In this document: piece by piece, positions 9,526 to 20,047 of the stretch
Layout: every line of letters begins with the position of its first letter
Numbering within the stretch: position 1 is the stretch's first letter
NCBI GenBank assembly: GCA_934047225.1
Contig: CAKOHE010000018.1
Coordinates: 186,001-250,000 of the forward strand
DNA: 64,000 nucleotides
Origin: Ypsolopha sequella
Taxonomy: Eukaryota > Arthropoda > Insecta > Lepidoptera > Ypsolophidae
Direction of reading: 5' to 3'
Position numbers and translations under genes: made by a program
The notes under the pieces: generated by a model
The model's input: the letters and a program-made list of their open reading frames with translations, nothing else
Told to the model about the DNA's origin: nothing
Databases searched by the model: none

Positions 9526-12500
9526 ATGCCGACTACGCGTTCACAAATAGCCAAGGAACCGAAGAATCAAGAAGAGGAAGTACAACAGAGAGATCTCCCA
9601 GTCCATCATGAACATCCTCCGTTGTCGCCGTCAGAACAGCAGAACAATAACCATAGAGAAAATCTGCCGTCCAAACAGAACAGTAGAAGATCGTCACGTT
9701 CGAACAAGTCATATCGACTAGCCAAAGCCGACGAAGAAATAGCCAAGCTGAAGTTGGAGCTCGCCATAGCACAGAAGAAGAAGATAGCTGCCGAATCAGA
9801 TGATGACGACACCAACAGCGTTTCATCAACAGAAAACGAGACACTCCGACGCACCGCTACGTGGATACATAGACAGGAGCGAGACCGAGCTGCATCAGCG
9901 CCAGAAAACAAAGGAGACCTGACGCTGGAGAACGTTCGTAACCATAGAGCAGCGAAGTCCGCAATAGAGGCACCACGAGCAGCGCCTGTCCCGCAAACAC
10001 AGAAGCCAGCTACCATCATCGAAGAGCGAATTCCTGCATATAACTTCAGCAAGGAGGAAATAGTCCCTTCCCCGCCCCACGTCGCTGCTCCGACGCACCT
10101 ACCACAGACCGGGAAGTTAGACCTGTCCGAACTAGCGCAAGCCATCGCCGCCGCTGCGAGATCTACACCTATCACAGTCACGCCGCATAGATACTTCGGA
10201 GAGCTGCCACCATTCAACGGCTCTCACAACGAATGGCTAGCCTTTAAGTCTGTATTCTTCGAGTCTTCCAAAGCCTATTCTGCGGCCGAAAATACAGCGA
10301 GACTACGCCGAGCACTGAAAGGAAAAGCCAAGGAAGCCGTTACCAGCCTGCTAATTGTCAACACGCCACCAGAGGACATCATGAGTGCCCTAGAAGCGAG
10401 ATTCGGACGTCCCGACGCGATTGCCCTCGCCGAGCTAGAGAAACTGCGCAGCATGCCACGAACTACAGACTCTCCACGTGACATCTGCCTGTTTGCTAAC
10501 AAGACGAAGAACTGCGTCGCTACAATACGGTACCTCGGGAAGGCGCACTACTTAGCCAGCCCAGAGACCATGAAGAACGTCATAGAAAAACTCACGCCGG
10601 CACTCCGCTATCGCTGGTTCGACTACACTGCAGAACAACAGAATACAGACTCCGACCTACTTCAATTTAGCAACTTCATGGACAGAGAAGCAGACAGATG
10701 CAGCAAATTCACACCACCCGAGCAAATCATAGAGGACGGCGCGGCGCCACAGAACTACAGAAAATTACAACGCGCCCACGCCGCAAATAATAGAGAAGAG
10801 CGAACAAACAAGTACCCGTGCACTATCTGCGAGAGAAAGGATCACAAAGAGATAGAATGCGAGTCCTTCAAACTAGCTACCGCCGACGAAAGATGGAACA
10901 TGGCAAAGAAGAACCATCTATGCTACAGATGCCTGCGCTACAGGAACAATACACACAGATGCCCGAGGCGCAAGTGCGACAAGGACGGCTGCGAACGTAG
11001 TCATCATCCTATGCTACACTTCATAACGAAGCAAGAACAGACAAAGACAGAAAATAAGGAGATAGTAACATCTACTCACGCCAGCCGCAACAGATACGCA
11101 TACCTGAAAATTATACCAGTACGAGTCTCCGGCCCCAGCGGACAACTACACACGCACGCGCTCCTGGACGACGGTTCTACCGTCACCTTGATCGACGAGC
11201 ACGTCGCACAACAGATTGGCGCTACGGGACCGTGCGAGCCACTTCACCTCGAAACCATATCAGACTCCAAGATACTATCGGGCTCGTCACGTCGCGTCAC
11301 CCTCACTATCCAAGGGCAAGACCGACCAATGAAGATACAAGCGCGCACTATAGAAGACCTCAAACTATCGTCGCAAACAATAGAAGAGCAACACGTATGG
11401 GGCTGCAAGCATCTGCGCGACATAGAAAAACATCTCGTATATGAAGACGCCAAACCTACAATCATTATCGGTCAAGACAACTGGCATCTCCTCCTAGCAA
11501 CAGAGACAAGGAGAGGCAACCGACATCAACTCGTCGCGTCGCGCACACCACTGGGCTGGGTCCTACACGGAGCCGACACGCGCACTATAGGCAGCCGAGT
11601 ACACTTCGTTCACCACCTGGCCGACAGAACAGAACAGATAGAAACTACAGAACAAAGGATGGATGAACAATTGAAGCATTACTTCGCGCTGGACTCGATA
11701 GACATCGAACCTAAGAAGCCCGCAAGCGACCCAGAAAGGCGCGCGCTCCAACTCTTAGAAGCGTGCACGAAAGAGACAGAGAATGGTCGCTATGAAACTC
11801 CTCTACTATGGAAGCACGCAGATGTCAAGTTACCCAGCAACTACGACAACGCTCTACGGCGCTTAATTTCGACGGAGAAACGCATCGACAGAGACGCTCA
11901 CCTAAAACAAAAATATGGTGAACAGATGAAGGCGCTTATACAGAAAGGATACGCAGAGCTGGCACCCACAGAAAAAACACGAGATCGCACATGGTACCTG
12001 CCGCATTTTCCGGTCTTCAATCCTATGAAACCGGACAAGATGAGAATAGTTCACGACGCAGCGGCTACTACAAAGGGACACTGCCTCAACAGCCATCTGC
12101 TCACCGGCCCGGACCTACTCAAGTCACTGCCGGGGGTTCTTATGAGGTTCCGTCAACACCGAGTCGCCGTAACAGCAGACATAGCCGAAATGTTTATGAG
12201 AATTGGCGTGCGGTGCGAAGACAGAGACGCGCTACGATACCTGTGGAGAGACGAGCGACGAGACGGCCCACCAGATGAATACAGAATGACTTCGCTTATA
12301 TTCGGCGCGACCAGCTCACCGACAATTGCGATATACGTAAAGAACAGAAATGCTGAAAAATACAGAGATACGTATCCTACGGCAGTCAGAGCGATAACAG
12401 AGAATCACTACATGGACGACTACCTAGACAGCTTCAGAACAGAAGAAGAAGCCATAGAAGTATCCAAGCAAGTACGAGAGATCCATAGCAAGGGCAACTT

Positions 12501-13527
12501 CGACCTACGAGGCTGGGCGTCCAACTCATCTAAGACGCTCGAAGCCCTAACAGAAAACAGAAGCACGACTACACAGCCAGTAAAGCTCGACGACGGTACC
12601 AAGACAGAGAAGGTGCTGGGGCTCATCTGGAAACCACAATCAGATGAGCTCAGCTTCAACTTGGACTTAGCCCGCCTACCTCCAGCATTGCTCACAGAAC
12701 AGGCGCCGACGAAACGAGAGGCTCTCAAAATCGTCATGTCAATCTACGATCCATTGGGCCTGGCTTCACCTGTCACCATCCAGGCCAAAAAGATACTACA
12801 AGAAGTATGGCGCAGAGGGACAGACTGGGACACCAAAATACCAGAAGACCTCGCTACACAGTGGGCTACGTGGATGAGTCACCTGAAAAGCCTGTGCGAC
12901 GTCAGCATACCCAGATGTTATCTACAGTACAGCGAATCACAGTCACTGCAACTACACGTCTTTGTCGTGTGCACGACTGCATACGCCGCCGCACTATACT
13001 GGCGGGCGGAGGCACCCGACGGCAGCGTACACGTGTCACTCATCACAGCAAAGGCTCGTGTGGCTTCACTCAAAGTCATCTCCGTGCCACGTCTTGAGCT
13101 ACAAGCCGCCGTCCTGGGCAGCAGAATGGCCGCTACAGTGTTAGAAGAACACAGACAGAAACCCACGTCCAAGACGTACTGGTCAGACAGCAAGACAGTT
13201 CTCGCGTGGATAAGAAACGGCGCGAGATCATACAAGCCTTACGTCGCACATAGAGTCGCCGCCATAGAGGAGACAACATTAACAAGCGAGTGGCGATGGA
13301 TACCTACAAAATTCAATGTAGCGGACGATGCGACAAGAGAAGTCCCGACCTCTTTCGACAGCCAACATCAGTGGTACAGCGGCCCGTCCTTCCTGAGAGA
13401 AAACCCCTCCGAGTGGCCTACAGAAATACCTACTCAGCCCGAGATTACGGGAGAAGAGAAAAAGGTCGTATGTTGCGCATCACAGGCGACACCACGAACA
13501 ACAAGTATTATTCCAGACGTCAGTTGA
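9526..13527 (+). CDS. BEL1 gag-protease-RT-RNase H polyprotein
   Basis: A single 1333-residue frame. The N-terminus is charged and coiled-coil-like (about 1-150). It is followed by a BEL-type gag domain (about 215-420), cysteine/histidine zinc-knuckle clusters (about 425-500), and an aspartic protease with L-L-D-D-G-S-T at 546-552. Reverse transcriptase follows, with YMDD at 962-965, and then an RNase H domain with the P-R-L-E-L block. Where BEL RNase H normally has F-V-D-A-S, this copy reads F-V-V-C-T (about 12969-12983), so the first catalytic aspartate is lost. The frame ends at TGA 13525-13527. Coding sequence of the expected type continues in the same frame directly after it, so the stop looks like a CGA-to-TGA mutation. 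Confidence 0.92.
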   Translation: MPTTRSQIAKEPKNQEEEVQQRDLPVHHEHPPLSPSEQQNNNHRENLPSKQNSRRSSRSNKSYRLAKADEEIAKLKLELAIAQKKKIAAESDDDDTNSVSSTENETLRRTATWIHRQERDRAASAPENKGDLTLENVRNHRAAKSAIEAPRAAPVPQTQKPATIIEERIPAYNFSKEEIVPSPPHVAAPTHLPQTGKLDLSELAQAIAAAARSTPITVTPHRYFGELPPFNGSHNEWLAFKSVFFESSKAYSAAENTARLRRALKGKAKEAVTSLLIVNTPPEDIMSALEARFGRPDAIALAELEKLRSMPRTTDSPRDICLFANKTKNCVATIRYLGKAHYLASPETMKNVIEKLTPALRYRWFDYTAEQQNTDSDLLQFSNFMDREADRCSKFTPPEQIIEDGAAPQNYRKLQRAHAANNREERTNKYPCTICERKDHKEIECESFKLATADERWNMAKKNHLCYRCLRYRNNTHRCPRRKCDKDGCERSHHPMLHFITKQEQTKTENKEIVTSTHASRNRYAYLKIIPVRVSGPSGQLHTHALLDDGSTVTLIDEHVAQQIGATGPCEPLHLETISDSKILSGSSRRVTLTIQGQDRPMKIQARTIEDLKLSSQTIEEQHVWGCKHLRDIEKHLVYEDAKPTIIIGQDNWHLLLATETRRGNRHQLVASRTPLGWVLHGADTRTIGSRVHFVHHLADRTEQIETTEQRMDEQLKHYFALDSIDIEPKKPASDPERRALQLLEACTKETENGRYETPLLWKHADVKLPSNYDNALRRLISTEKRIDRDAHLKQKYGEQMKALIQKGYAELAPTEKTRDRTWYLPHFPVFNPMKPDKMRIVHDAAATTKGHCLNSHLLTGPDLLKSLPGVLMRFRQHRVAVTADIAEMFMRIGVRCEDRDALRYLWRDERRDGPPDEYRMTSLIFGATSSPTIAIYVKNRNAEKYRDTYPTAVRAITENHYMDDYLDSFRTEEEAIEVSKQVREIHSKGNFDLRGWASNSSKTLEALTENRSTTTQPVKLDDGTKTEKVLGLIWKPQSDELSFNLDLARLPPALLTEQAPTKREALKIVMSIYDPLGLASPVTIQAKKILQEVWRRGTDWDTKIPEDLATQWATWMSHLKSLCDVSIPRCYLQYSESQSLQLHVFVVCTTAYAAALYWRAEAPDGSVHVSLITAKARVASLKVISVPRLELQAAVLGSRMAATVLEEHRQKPTSKTYWSDSKTVLAWIRNGARSYKPYVAHRVAAIEETTLTSEWRWIPTKFNVADDATREVPTSFDSQHQWYSGPSFLRENPSEWPTEIPTQPEITGEEKKVVCCASQATPRTTSIIPDVS

Positions 13528-15160
13528 TTTTCAAAATGGGAACGTCTACTGAGAACTACAGCAAGAGTACTGCAATTCATAGAAATCTGCAAACAAAGGA
13601 AAGTGCGAACAAACTACAGTCGCACAAGAAAAAATAAAAAGCAAGACCCTGACTGGGAAAACCGAGCGAAGCACAAACAAACGACGGACGTCTAAGAAGT
13701 GAGAACTGAACAGTAATGAGAGAAAATTTATACCTATAGAAGCCTACCTACTACAAGAAGCCAAAAAATTGATAGTACGAACAATACAGCAAGACTCCTT
13801 CGAAGACGAAATACGCGCACTGAGAAAAGGAAAAGCGACATCTAGTACTGGCCGGCTACGCTTACTATCGGTGGTACTTATCAATGACGTCATACATCTG
13901 AAGGGGCGCGTCGACGCAGCGGCGGGAGTAACAGACAGACAGAAGAGTCCGCCTATACTCGACGGAAATCACCGCGCCACCAAACTATGGATAGAATACA
14001 TTCACCGCAAGTTACTGCACGCAGGCGTCGAAACTACAGTTAACGAGTGCCGACAACACTACTGGGTACTGCGACTACGATAGACAGTCAAAGAAGTCGT
14101 AACACGCTGCCTGCCATGTCGCATCCGACTAGCAATACCGACAGAGCCGCCGACAGGAGACCTGCCTTCGTGCCGCCTCGCCCACCATCATCGAGCCTTC
14201 ACATACTGCGGCATAGACTATTTTGGCCCGCTCAGCGTCACAGTGGGAAGACAGCGACATAAGCGCTATGTCGCGCTATTTACGTGCCTAACAATGAGGG
14301 CCGTACATCTCGAAGTAGCAGCCTCATTATCGACGGACTCAGCAATACTCGCACTACGTCGCTTCATAGCCAGAAGAGGCTGCCCGACAGAGATATGGTC
14401 CGATAACGGCACCAATTTTCATGGCGCCGACGCCGAACTACGACGTGCAGCACTGGACGCCACACAGACAGAAGCCGCCACTCGCGCCATAACATGGCGC
14501 TTCCTACCGCCGAGTTCACCATTTATGGCTGGGGCCTGGGAGCGTCTTGTACGATCTGTAAAGGCAGCACTAGGCGCCGTTCTCCAAGAGCGCCATCCAA
14601 CAGAGAAAGTCCTGAGCACCCTGCTAGCAGAAGCCGAGTACACAGTGAACAGCCGGCCCCTCACTCACGTCTCCGTTCACCCCGACGACGAGGAGGCATT
14701 GACACCGAATCACCTGCTGCTGGGCGGCTCCGCACGAGTACCCACTCCTGGAACATTCGACGACAAGGATCTCATCGGCCGCACCCACTGGAGGGCCTCC
14801 CAGCGTCTCGCCGATCTATTCTGGGCAAGATGGCTACGAGAATACCTGCCACAGCTTCAAAACCGGCGGGAGCCTAGAGGAAGAGGACGTCAAGTCACAG
14901 AAGGTGACATAGTACTCGTGGTGGACAGCAACCTGCCTCGCAACACGTGGCCGCGAGGCGTCGTCATAGCAACATTCCCAGGACCGGACGGGACGGTACG
15001 ATTCGTAGACATCAAGGCCAAAGGAGGAGTCCTACGTCGGCCAGTGAAGCGCCTCGTGATCCTGCCTACAGAAACTACAGATGAAGTCGTCTCGCATCCC
15101 CGGGCAAGGAAATGCAGTGACGAGCACTGCACGGCGGGAGAGATGTGCGAGACAGAATAG
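13528..15160 (+). pseudogene. BEL1 integrase region, broken
   Basis: After the TGA at 13525 the same frame stays open to TAA 13694-13696 with linker-type BEL sequence. From about 13733 the homology continues in another frame, so there is at least one frameshift between 13690 and 13733. That frame encodes the H-x-x-L-L-H-A-G zinc-finger start of integrase and stops at an in-frame TAG (14081-14083). It then reopens through 15160 with the integrase core (catalytic D in I-D-Y-F-G-P; S-D-N-G-T-N-F; P-F-M-A-G-A-W-E) and the C-terminal domain. The final stop lies 17 bases inside the 3' LTR. Total lesions here are two nonsense codons and one frameshift. Confidence 0.88.
15130..15143 (+). other. BEL1 polypurine tract
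   Basis: A G/A-rich run (GGCGGGAGAGA) lies directly before the TG of the 3' LTR, where the plus-strand primer is expected. Confidence 0.6.
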
Positions 15161-15573
15161 CGAGCTATCCGTGCGCGGCTATAGATACCTACATATGTAT
15201 ATACTAGGATAGAGTAGGCTTATTTTATTGTTATAAGTTGATTATTTTGTAAGACGTGTCCTGATCTCAATTTTATAGCTGTATGTGATTTGATTAAAGT
15301 TTCTGCTTCCTTGTGTTTTAATGAACCTAGATATATAGGAAAATAGTATATAGAATATATAAATACATAGTAATTCTCGATAATTGTAAATAAAATAGGT
15401 TTGATTAAATAAATAATAGTGCAGTTGGGCTCTGTCAGGTATTGCCGCGTTAGGGGGTATAAAAATCAGTCCGTCTCGCTCACACATTTCCTTATTCACT
15501 CGCACAGTATAAATATACGGAAATTCTATAGAGAGCGAACAGTATAAATATAGACGCGCTCCAGAGCGGTCAT
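15144..15573 (+). repeat. BEL1 3' LTR, first part
   Basis: 430 bp starting TGTGCGAGACAG, nearly identical to the 5' LTR. It stops at the nested LINE, within GAGCGGTCAT (15564-15573). The remaining 205 bp resume at 17801. Confidence 0.95.
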
Positions 15574-17529
15574 AAGCCACCCCAACAGCTTCCCCTGGAA
15601 ATCTCCAACCTACTAAAAGCTAAGAGAGCAGCCCAAAGGAGAGCAGCAATCTATCCCACCCCAGAATACAGACAGACCGCGAATCAATTGAGTCGCAAAC
15701 TTAAGTCAGCTCTCTCTGAGCTCAATGAATCCCGTAGAAGTGAGCTCATGGAAAAGATATCCCCATCACACGTTGCGTTCTATCCAATGGCGAGAGCTCT
15801 CAGGATAGACGCAATCACCCACATTCCCCCTCTGACCTGCCCCGATGGCTCAACAGCCTTCGAGGACGAGGAAAAAGCAGAATGCTTTGCGGATAGCATT
15901 GCCTCACAGTGCTCTCCCAGCTCCCAACCAACTGACCCCTCCCACATAAAAGAGGTGGAGGACGAGAATCACTATCGAAACTCCCTCCCCCTCACGTCTG
16001 ACCCCATCACAGTGACCGAAGATGAAATCCACTTCTTCATCAGAGGCCTAAAACCCAAGAAAGCGCCAGGCGCGGACGGGATCTCCAATAAAGCCCTCAA
16101 GCACCTTCCCCAGCAAGTACTCACCTTGCTAGCCCTCATATTTAACGCTTGCTTTAATTTCGGCCACTTCCCAAAAGCGTGGAAAGAAGCCATAGTCATA
16201 GGTATACCCAAACCAGGAAAACCACTCAACCTCCCTGCCAGTCACCGCCCAATTAGCCTCCTCAAATCATTGGGGAAACTATTGGAGAGGGTTATGCTTT
16301 CACGCATGAAAACCCACTTATTCCCAACAGATGGAGATCCGATCATCAACCCCTATCAATTCGGCTTCAGAGCCAAGCACTCTTGCCCCCAACAAGTCCA
16401 CCGTATAGTAGAATACATACTAAGTGGATTCTATCCAAGACGGTACCCTACTGTCGCTGTTTTTTTTGACGTTGCGAAAGCATTCGACAAAGTCTGGCAT
16501 GAAGGCCTCATATTCAAACTACACAAGACAGGCCTCTCCGACCGTCTTGTCCGCATGGTGGCATCATACCTCAAAGATCGCTCATTCCGCTTCAGACATG
16601 AAGGGCTGCTCTCCTCTCCACGCCCCCTAAGGGCTGGAGTCCCCCAGGGATCAGTTCTCTCCCCTATCCTCTACTCGTTATACACAAACGATATTCCCGT
16701 CCCCACAAACGGGGTACAACTATCACTCTTCGCAGATGACACTGCTCTCTATGTCAAAGGACATAACCCCCCGACTATCCTCGCCAAACTCCAAAAGTCT
16801 ATCGATGACCTTGGAGAATGGTTTCAAAGATGGCGCATCGATGTGAACCCAGATAAAAGTTCCGCGATTCGCTTTGACTACAAACGCCGTCACCATGACA
16901 ACCCCAATGTCCGAATGCTAGGTACCCCTGTCCCTTGGCATAGCACTGCCAAATACCTAGGAGTCACTCTGGACTCGAGATTAACTTTTGCACCCCACGT
17001 CAATAGAGTGACGCGCAGAGCCCGCTTCTATCTGTACCGGCTTAACAGCATGTTAGGCAGGCACAGTAAAATGTCTCTCAGGAACAAGCGAACACTATAC
17101 AAGGTCTGCATCCGACCTGTGTTAACGTACGCTTCCCCTGTCTTCGCACATGCGAACCCCAAAGTCCTGTATAAAATGCAGATAGTACAGAACTTATTCT
17201 GTCGGAGAGCGGCCAACGCACCATGGTACGTGCGCAACGCAGACCTCCATCGTGATTTGGAGCTACCCACCCTCCAACAATTCATGAAATCCCTCTGAGA
17301 GACATTCTTCAAATCTTCTGAAGAACACCCCAATCCGTTAGTACGCGAGACAGTCTCCTATACTGCTCCGTCTACATCCCGATACAAGGTTCGAAGACCA
17401 AGAAACGTTCTCTCCGATCCCCCTGACAAACTCTCAGCACATCTCAATCTCCTTCTGAAAGCCTTCGATGAGCTGAAGGCTCAAACCAAACGATCAGAGC
17501 CTAGCTCTTCCTCCCAACCCAGAAATTAA
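15574..17529 (+). pseudogene. Jockey-type reverse transcriptase, one premature stop
   Basis: The frame is open from the truncation point. It contains the full RT: the K-A-P-G-A-D-G-I entry block, H-R-P-I-S-L-L, F-F-D-V-A-K-A-F-D with the first catalytic aspartate, A-G-V-P-Q-G-S-V-L-S-P, and F-A-D-D at residues 386-389 counted from 15574, then the thumb. The endonuclease and ORF1 are missing. TGA at 17296-17298 interrupts the C-terminus. The same frame then continues with typical Jockey tail sequence to TAA 17527-17529, so the TGA fits a CGA-to-TGA change. Apart from this the RT looks intact. Confidence 0.93.
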
Positions 17530-17684
17530 CACTTAGTGTTCTTATCCAGCGGATGCCCCTATAGGGCTCCGCTAGCGCCCCCTTTCCCCAGAGGGGGTCG
17601 CTTCCGATAAAGGTTTTAAGACCCTCACGGGCCAAACCAAATTAGGTGGAGTTTAGTGGGTAGGCACTCAGTGAGTCCCACATA

Positions 17685-17708
17685 ACCAACGTAACCGGTT
17701 ACGTTGGT
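17685..17708. repeat. 24-bp perfect palindrome in the Jockey 3' UTR
   Basis: The 12-base arm ACCAACGTAACC is followed directly by its reverse complement. It lies about 65 bases before the poly(A) tail. In the RNA it could form a hairpin or a dimerisation site. Its conservation in other copies cannot be judged here. Confidence 0.8.
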
Positions 17709-17800
17709 ATGCTATGAGCATTCTCCACCTCCCTCCCATCGTGACCTCCGGAGGGTGCCTTGCTTGGGCGCAAAAAAAAAAAAAAAAAAAGAGCGGTCAT

Positions 17801-18005
17801 TCATTCACATTCCGACCTTCTTACTACTAACTACAACAAGAGGCAATACTGGCAGATCTCAACTGGGATACCAAATACAGAAGCACAGTTTTATTGTCGC
17901 CAGTTCCCAGCTATCCTCCGTCCGTCCTTCGACATCCTGTACGAGAACGCTCCCCGCGGTTGGTCGTACGCTCTGCTATTCCAGCAAGCCCGGCTGCCCC
18001 GCACA
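17801..18005 (+). repeat. BEL1 3' LTR, second part
   Basis: The remaining 205 bp of the distal LTR, ending in CCCCGCACA. It is followed by the second GTATA (18006-18010). With 15144-15573 it gives 635 bp, against 636 bp for the 5' LTR. Confidence 0.95.
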
Positions 18006-18949
18006 GTATACATGTTAAGCAAATTGGTCGATAGTGCGCCGGGTCGAGCTTATCTCCTTTTTTATAAATAGGAGTAACCATTGCCTCTTTCCAATCCTGC
18101 GGTAATTTCCCATCTTTAAATAACAGGGTCATGATGTGAGCAAGTTGGCCACATAACACATGGTTACATCTTTTCAATAGTATTGCCGGTATTCCATCAG
18201 GGCCCATTGCTGTGTCATCTTTAAAGGTATTTAATGCCTTTGCTACGGCTTCAGGTGTAAAGTCAATCTGGTCTAGTGAGTTTGCCACAAAAGGACTGCA
18301 AATGTTTGGTAAAGTTTGGTTAAGGGGTTCTTTCACAAGGGACTTTTCAAATTGTTTGCCAAACATATTAGCAACTTCTTTATTCTCAGTAGTTATTCTC
18401 TGAGTTAGATCATCTCTTAACGCTGGGGGTATGGATACTTTCGAGTTTAGATGTTGACGTATGTATGCATAAAAGCATTTCGGACCAGCTCCTACAATAC
18501 CCCTTTCAAAATTAATTCTGGATTTCCTTACTTCTGCAATAATTTTATTGTTTAGTTTCCTATAATCCTCGTATGATTGTTTTGATTTACATAATTGGTA
18601 TAATTTCCATTTCTGTAGCTTTTTTCTAGTCAGTTTTACTATCTGTTGTCCAATCCATGGTTTTTTAATATTTTTCTTTTTATTTATTCTTGTAAGTGGT
18701 ACCTTTTCTGTTATAACCTTATGAATGCCAGTCTTAAAATCTATCCACGCCTTATCGGGATGAAGGTGGTGAATGGAATTTAAATTATAATCTAGTAGCC
18801 AGGACGTTATAATTTCATAATCAGCACTGTAGAAGTTTTTTCTTTGTTTTCTCTCAACAATGTTGATAATTTGGTCATTCTGGATTTGTAGTGTCTCAAA
18901 AAGGACCATGTGGTCACTTTTACCTATTTGGGGATAATGTATTATTTTA
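18006..18949 (-). pseudogene. CR1-like LINE ORF2, endonuclease end to early RT
   Basis: Reading on the minus strand from the Gypsy junction, the first residues contain G-K-S-D-H. This is the conserved SDH motif closing the AP-type endonuclease. A basic linker follows, then the RT entry block with D-D-T-A-M-G-P-D-G-I-P, the W-K-E-A-M-V-T-P-I-Y-K-K-G block, and H-Y-R-P-I. BEL1 cuts in just after that. The codons are open throughout. Frame is maintained with the 26622-27219 piece on one side and the 7779-8835 piece on the other once the inserts and one duplication are subtracted. Confidence 0.88.
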
Positions 18950-18953
18950 GTAC
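18950..18953. repeat. Gypsy target-site duplication, left copy (GTAC)
   Basis: GTAC precedes the TGTTACGAG end of the LTR. The second copy is at 26618-26621. Four bases is the usual Ty3/Gypsy duplication, and removing exactly one copy restores the LINE frame. Confidence 0.9.
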
Positions 18954-19827
18954 TGTTACGAGATTACTACTTCTGGTTCGACTTAATTTTGGATTTACGC
19001 TACAGAATGTATAAACAAAAGAAACGTTGAGCGCCACTTTATTTATTAAGTAAAAATTAAGAAAACCTTTATGACACAAAAAAAAAAGAAAATTCTCCTT
19101 CAGAATTAAAAAAAAAAAGAAACAACTCTACTAGTATAAAATAAAGATAGATGTTAAGTTTAAAAAAAATTGAAAAATCTAAATAATATTTACATAAAAT
19201 TCAATCCTGAATTTTCTCAAAATATATTTTGTAATGTCCTTTATATAGGACAATTCTTAAATTCGGCTAAATATTATTATTTACATTATCTTGCACCATG
19301 AGTACTTATCTTACTCGTCTTGAACCTCCTGTACATCCTTTATATAGGACAAAACGGTCCAGATGTTTTCGAACAACTTTCTTCCTTCGCTCTCTATCTT
19401 TCAATTAAAATTAATGAATTAAAGGACGGCAGCACGCTGCAATGTAGAAATGCACATCTTAAATAGGTTTATCCCTAAGTATAAACAAGGCTACCAAGTA
19501 ACAAAACAAATAATATCAAAACGTTACCTGCCGTCCGTTTCTAAAATTTAACTTAGTTAACTTCTTGGAAAACAATTTTCGAATACTCCGTTTCGATAAA
19601 TTTTCTAAACAATTCAGCATTTTAAAATTATTTCTTCGATAAAATATTAGTTGTTATTTCTGACATTTCTTTTCTAACCCTTACTTCACCATTCTTTCAT
19701 AGTTTGAATTTTGAGAAAATCCATAGATAATAAGTACAAAAGAAGGAAACACAAAAAGTAAAATGAGAAGATATACAAACGTTTTCTTACACGGGTAAAA
19801 TCTAAATGTATAAAATCTCGTGTAATA
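18954..19827 (-). repeat. Gypsy 3' LTR (874 bp)
   Basis: This is the downstream LTR of the minus-strand element. It contains two copies of a TATA-box-like near-palindrome at 19236-19251 and 19336-19350. It matches the copies at 25744-26617 and 33786-34659. Confidence 0.95.
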
Positions 19828-19845
19828 TCGCCCCCTTCTTTAAAG
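19828..19845 (-). other. Gypsy polypurine tract
   Basis: Read on the minus strand, AAAGAAGGGGGCGA abuts the 3' LTR, the expected place for plus-strand priming. Confidence 0.75.
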
Positions 19846-20047
19846 TGATAACAATTCTGAAAAGATTTGTTTGAACAAAAAGTCTATGGCAAACAGATAT
19901 AAGTTCTAGATTATTAAAAGGTAAACATGTATAGAATGCAAGCGAGTACTAATATTCATATACTGTTGCCATCACTTAGTAACAAGTATACCTGGTATAT
20001 GTTTAGCCTAATTTTTGAATAGTTGTACATAGTATTTCAAATATTAA

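Larger units (their letters stand above)
15574..17790 (+). mobile_element. Jockey-clade LINE, 5'-truncated, nested in BEL1 3' LTR
   Basis: This 2217-bp insert lies between duplicated GAGCGGTCAT copies (15564-15573 and 17791-17800). The left end cuts into coding sequence and the right end is a 19-base poly(A) at 17772-17790. Together these are the signature of target-primed reverse transcription with 5' truncation. The 3' UTR carries a 24-bp perfect palindrome at 17685-17708. The body is much more C-rich than the surrounding DNA. Confidence 0.97.
8836..18005 (+). mobile_element. BEL/Pao element BEL1, carrying a nested Jockey LINE
   Basis: This is a complete LTR element with TG...CA termini and a GTATA duplication, inserted into the RT region of the CR1-like LINE. 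Without the nested LINE and its extra duplication it is about 6.94 kb. It has a 636-bp 5' LTR, a tRNA-Tyr-like PBS, one long gag-pol frame, a disrupted integrase region, and a 3' LTR of the same length interrupted at 15574. By eye the LTRs differ at roughly eight to ten positions. The element is therefore older than BEL2 and BEL3 but not ancient. Several lesions make it inactive as it stands. Confidence 0.95.

Noticed and set aside
9606..10217. 203-codon minus-strand frame
   Set aside because: Antisense shadow of BEL1 gag caused by biased codon use.
17911..18005. Extension of the LINE ORF2 frame past 18006
   Set aside because: These codons are BEL1 LTR sequence read in antisense. The true LINE frame stops at the insertion site.
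20000..20047. Envelope gene in the Gypsy element
   Set aside because: Only about 220 bp lie between the pol stop and the 3' LTR, with no open frame.
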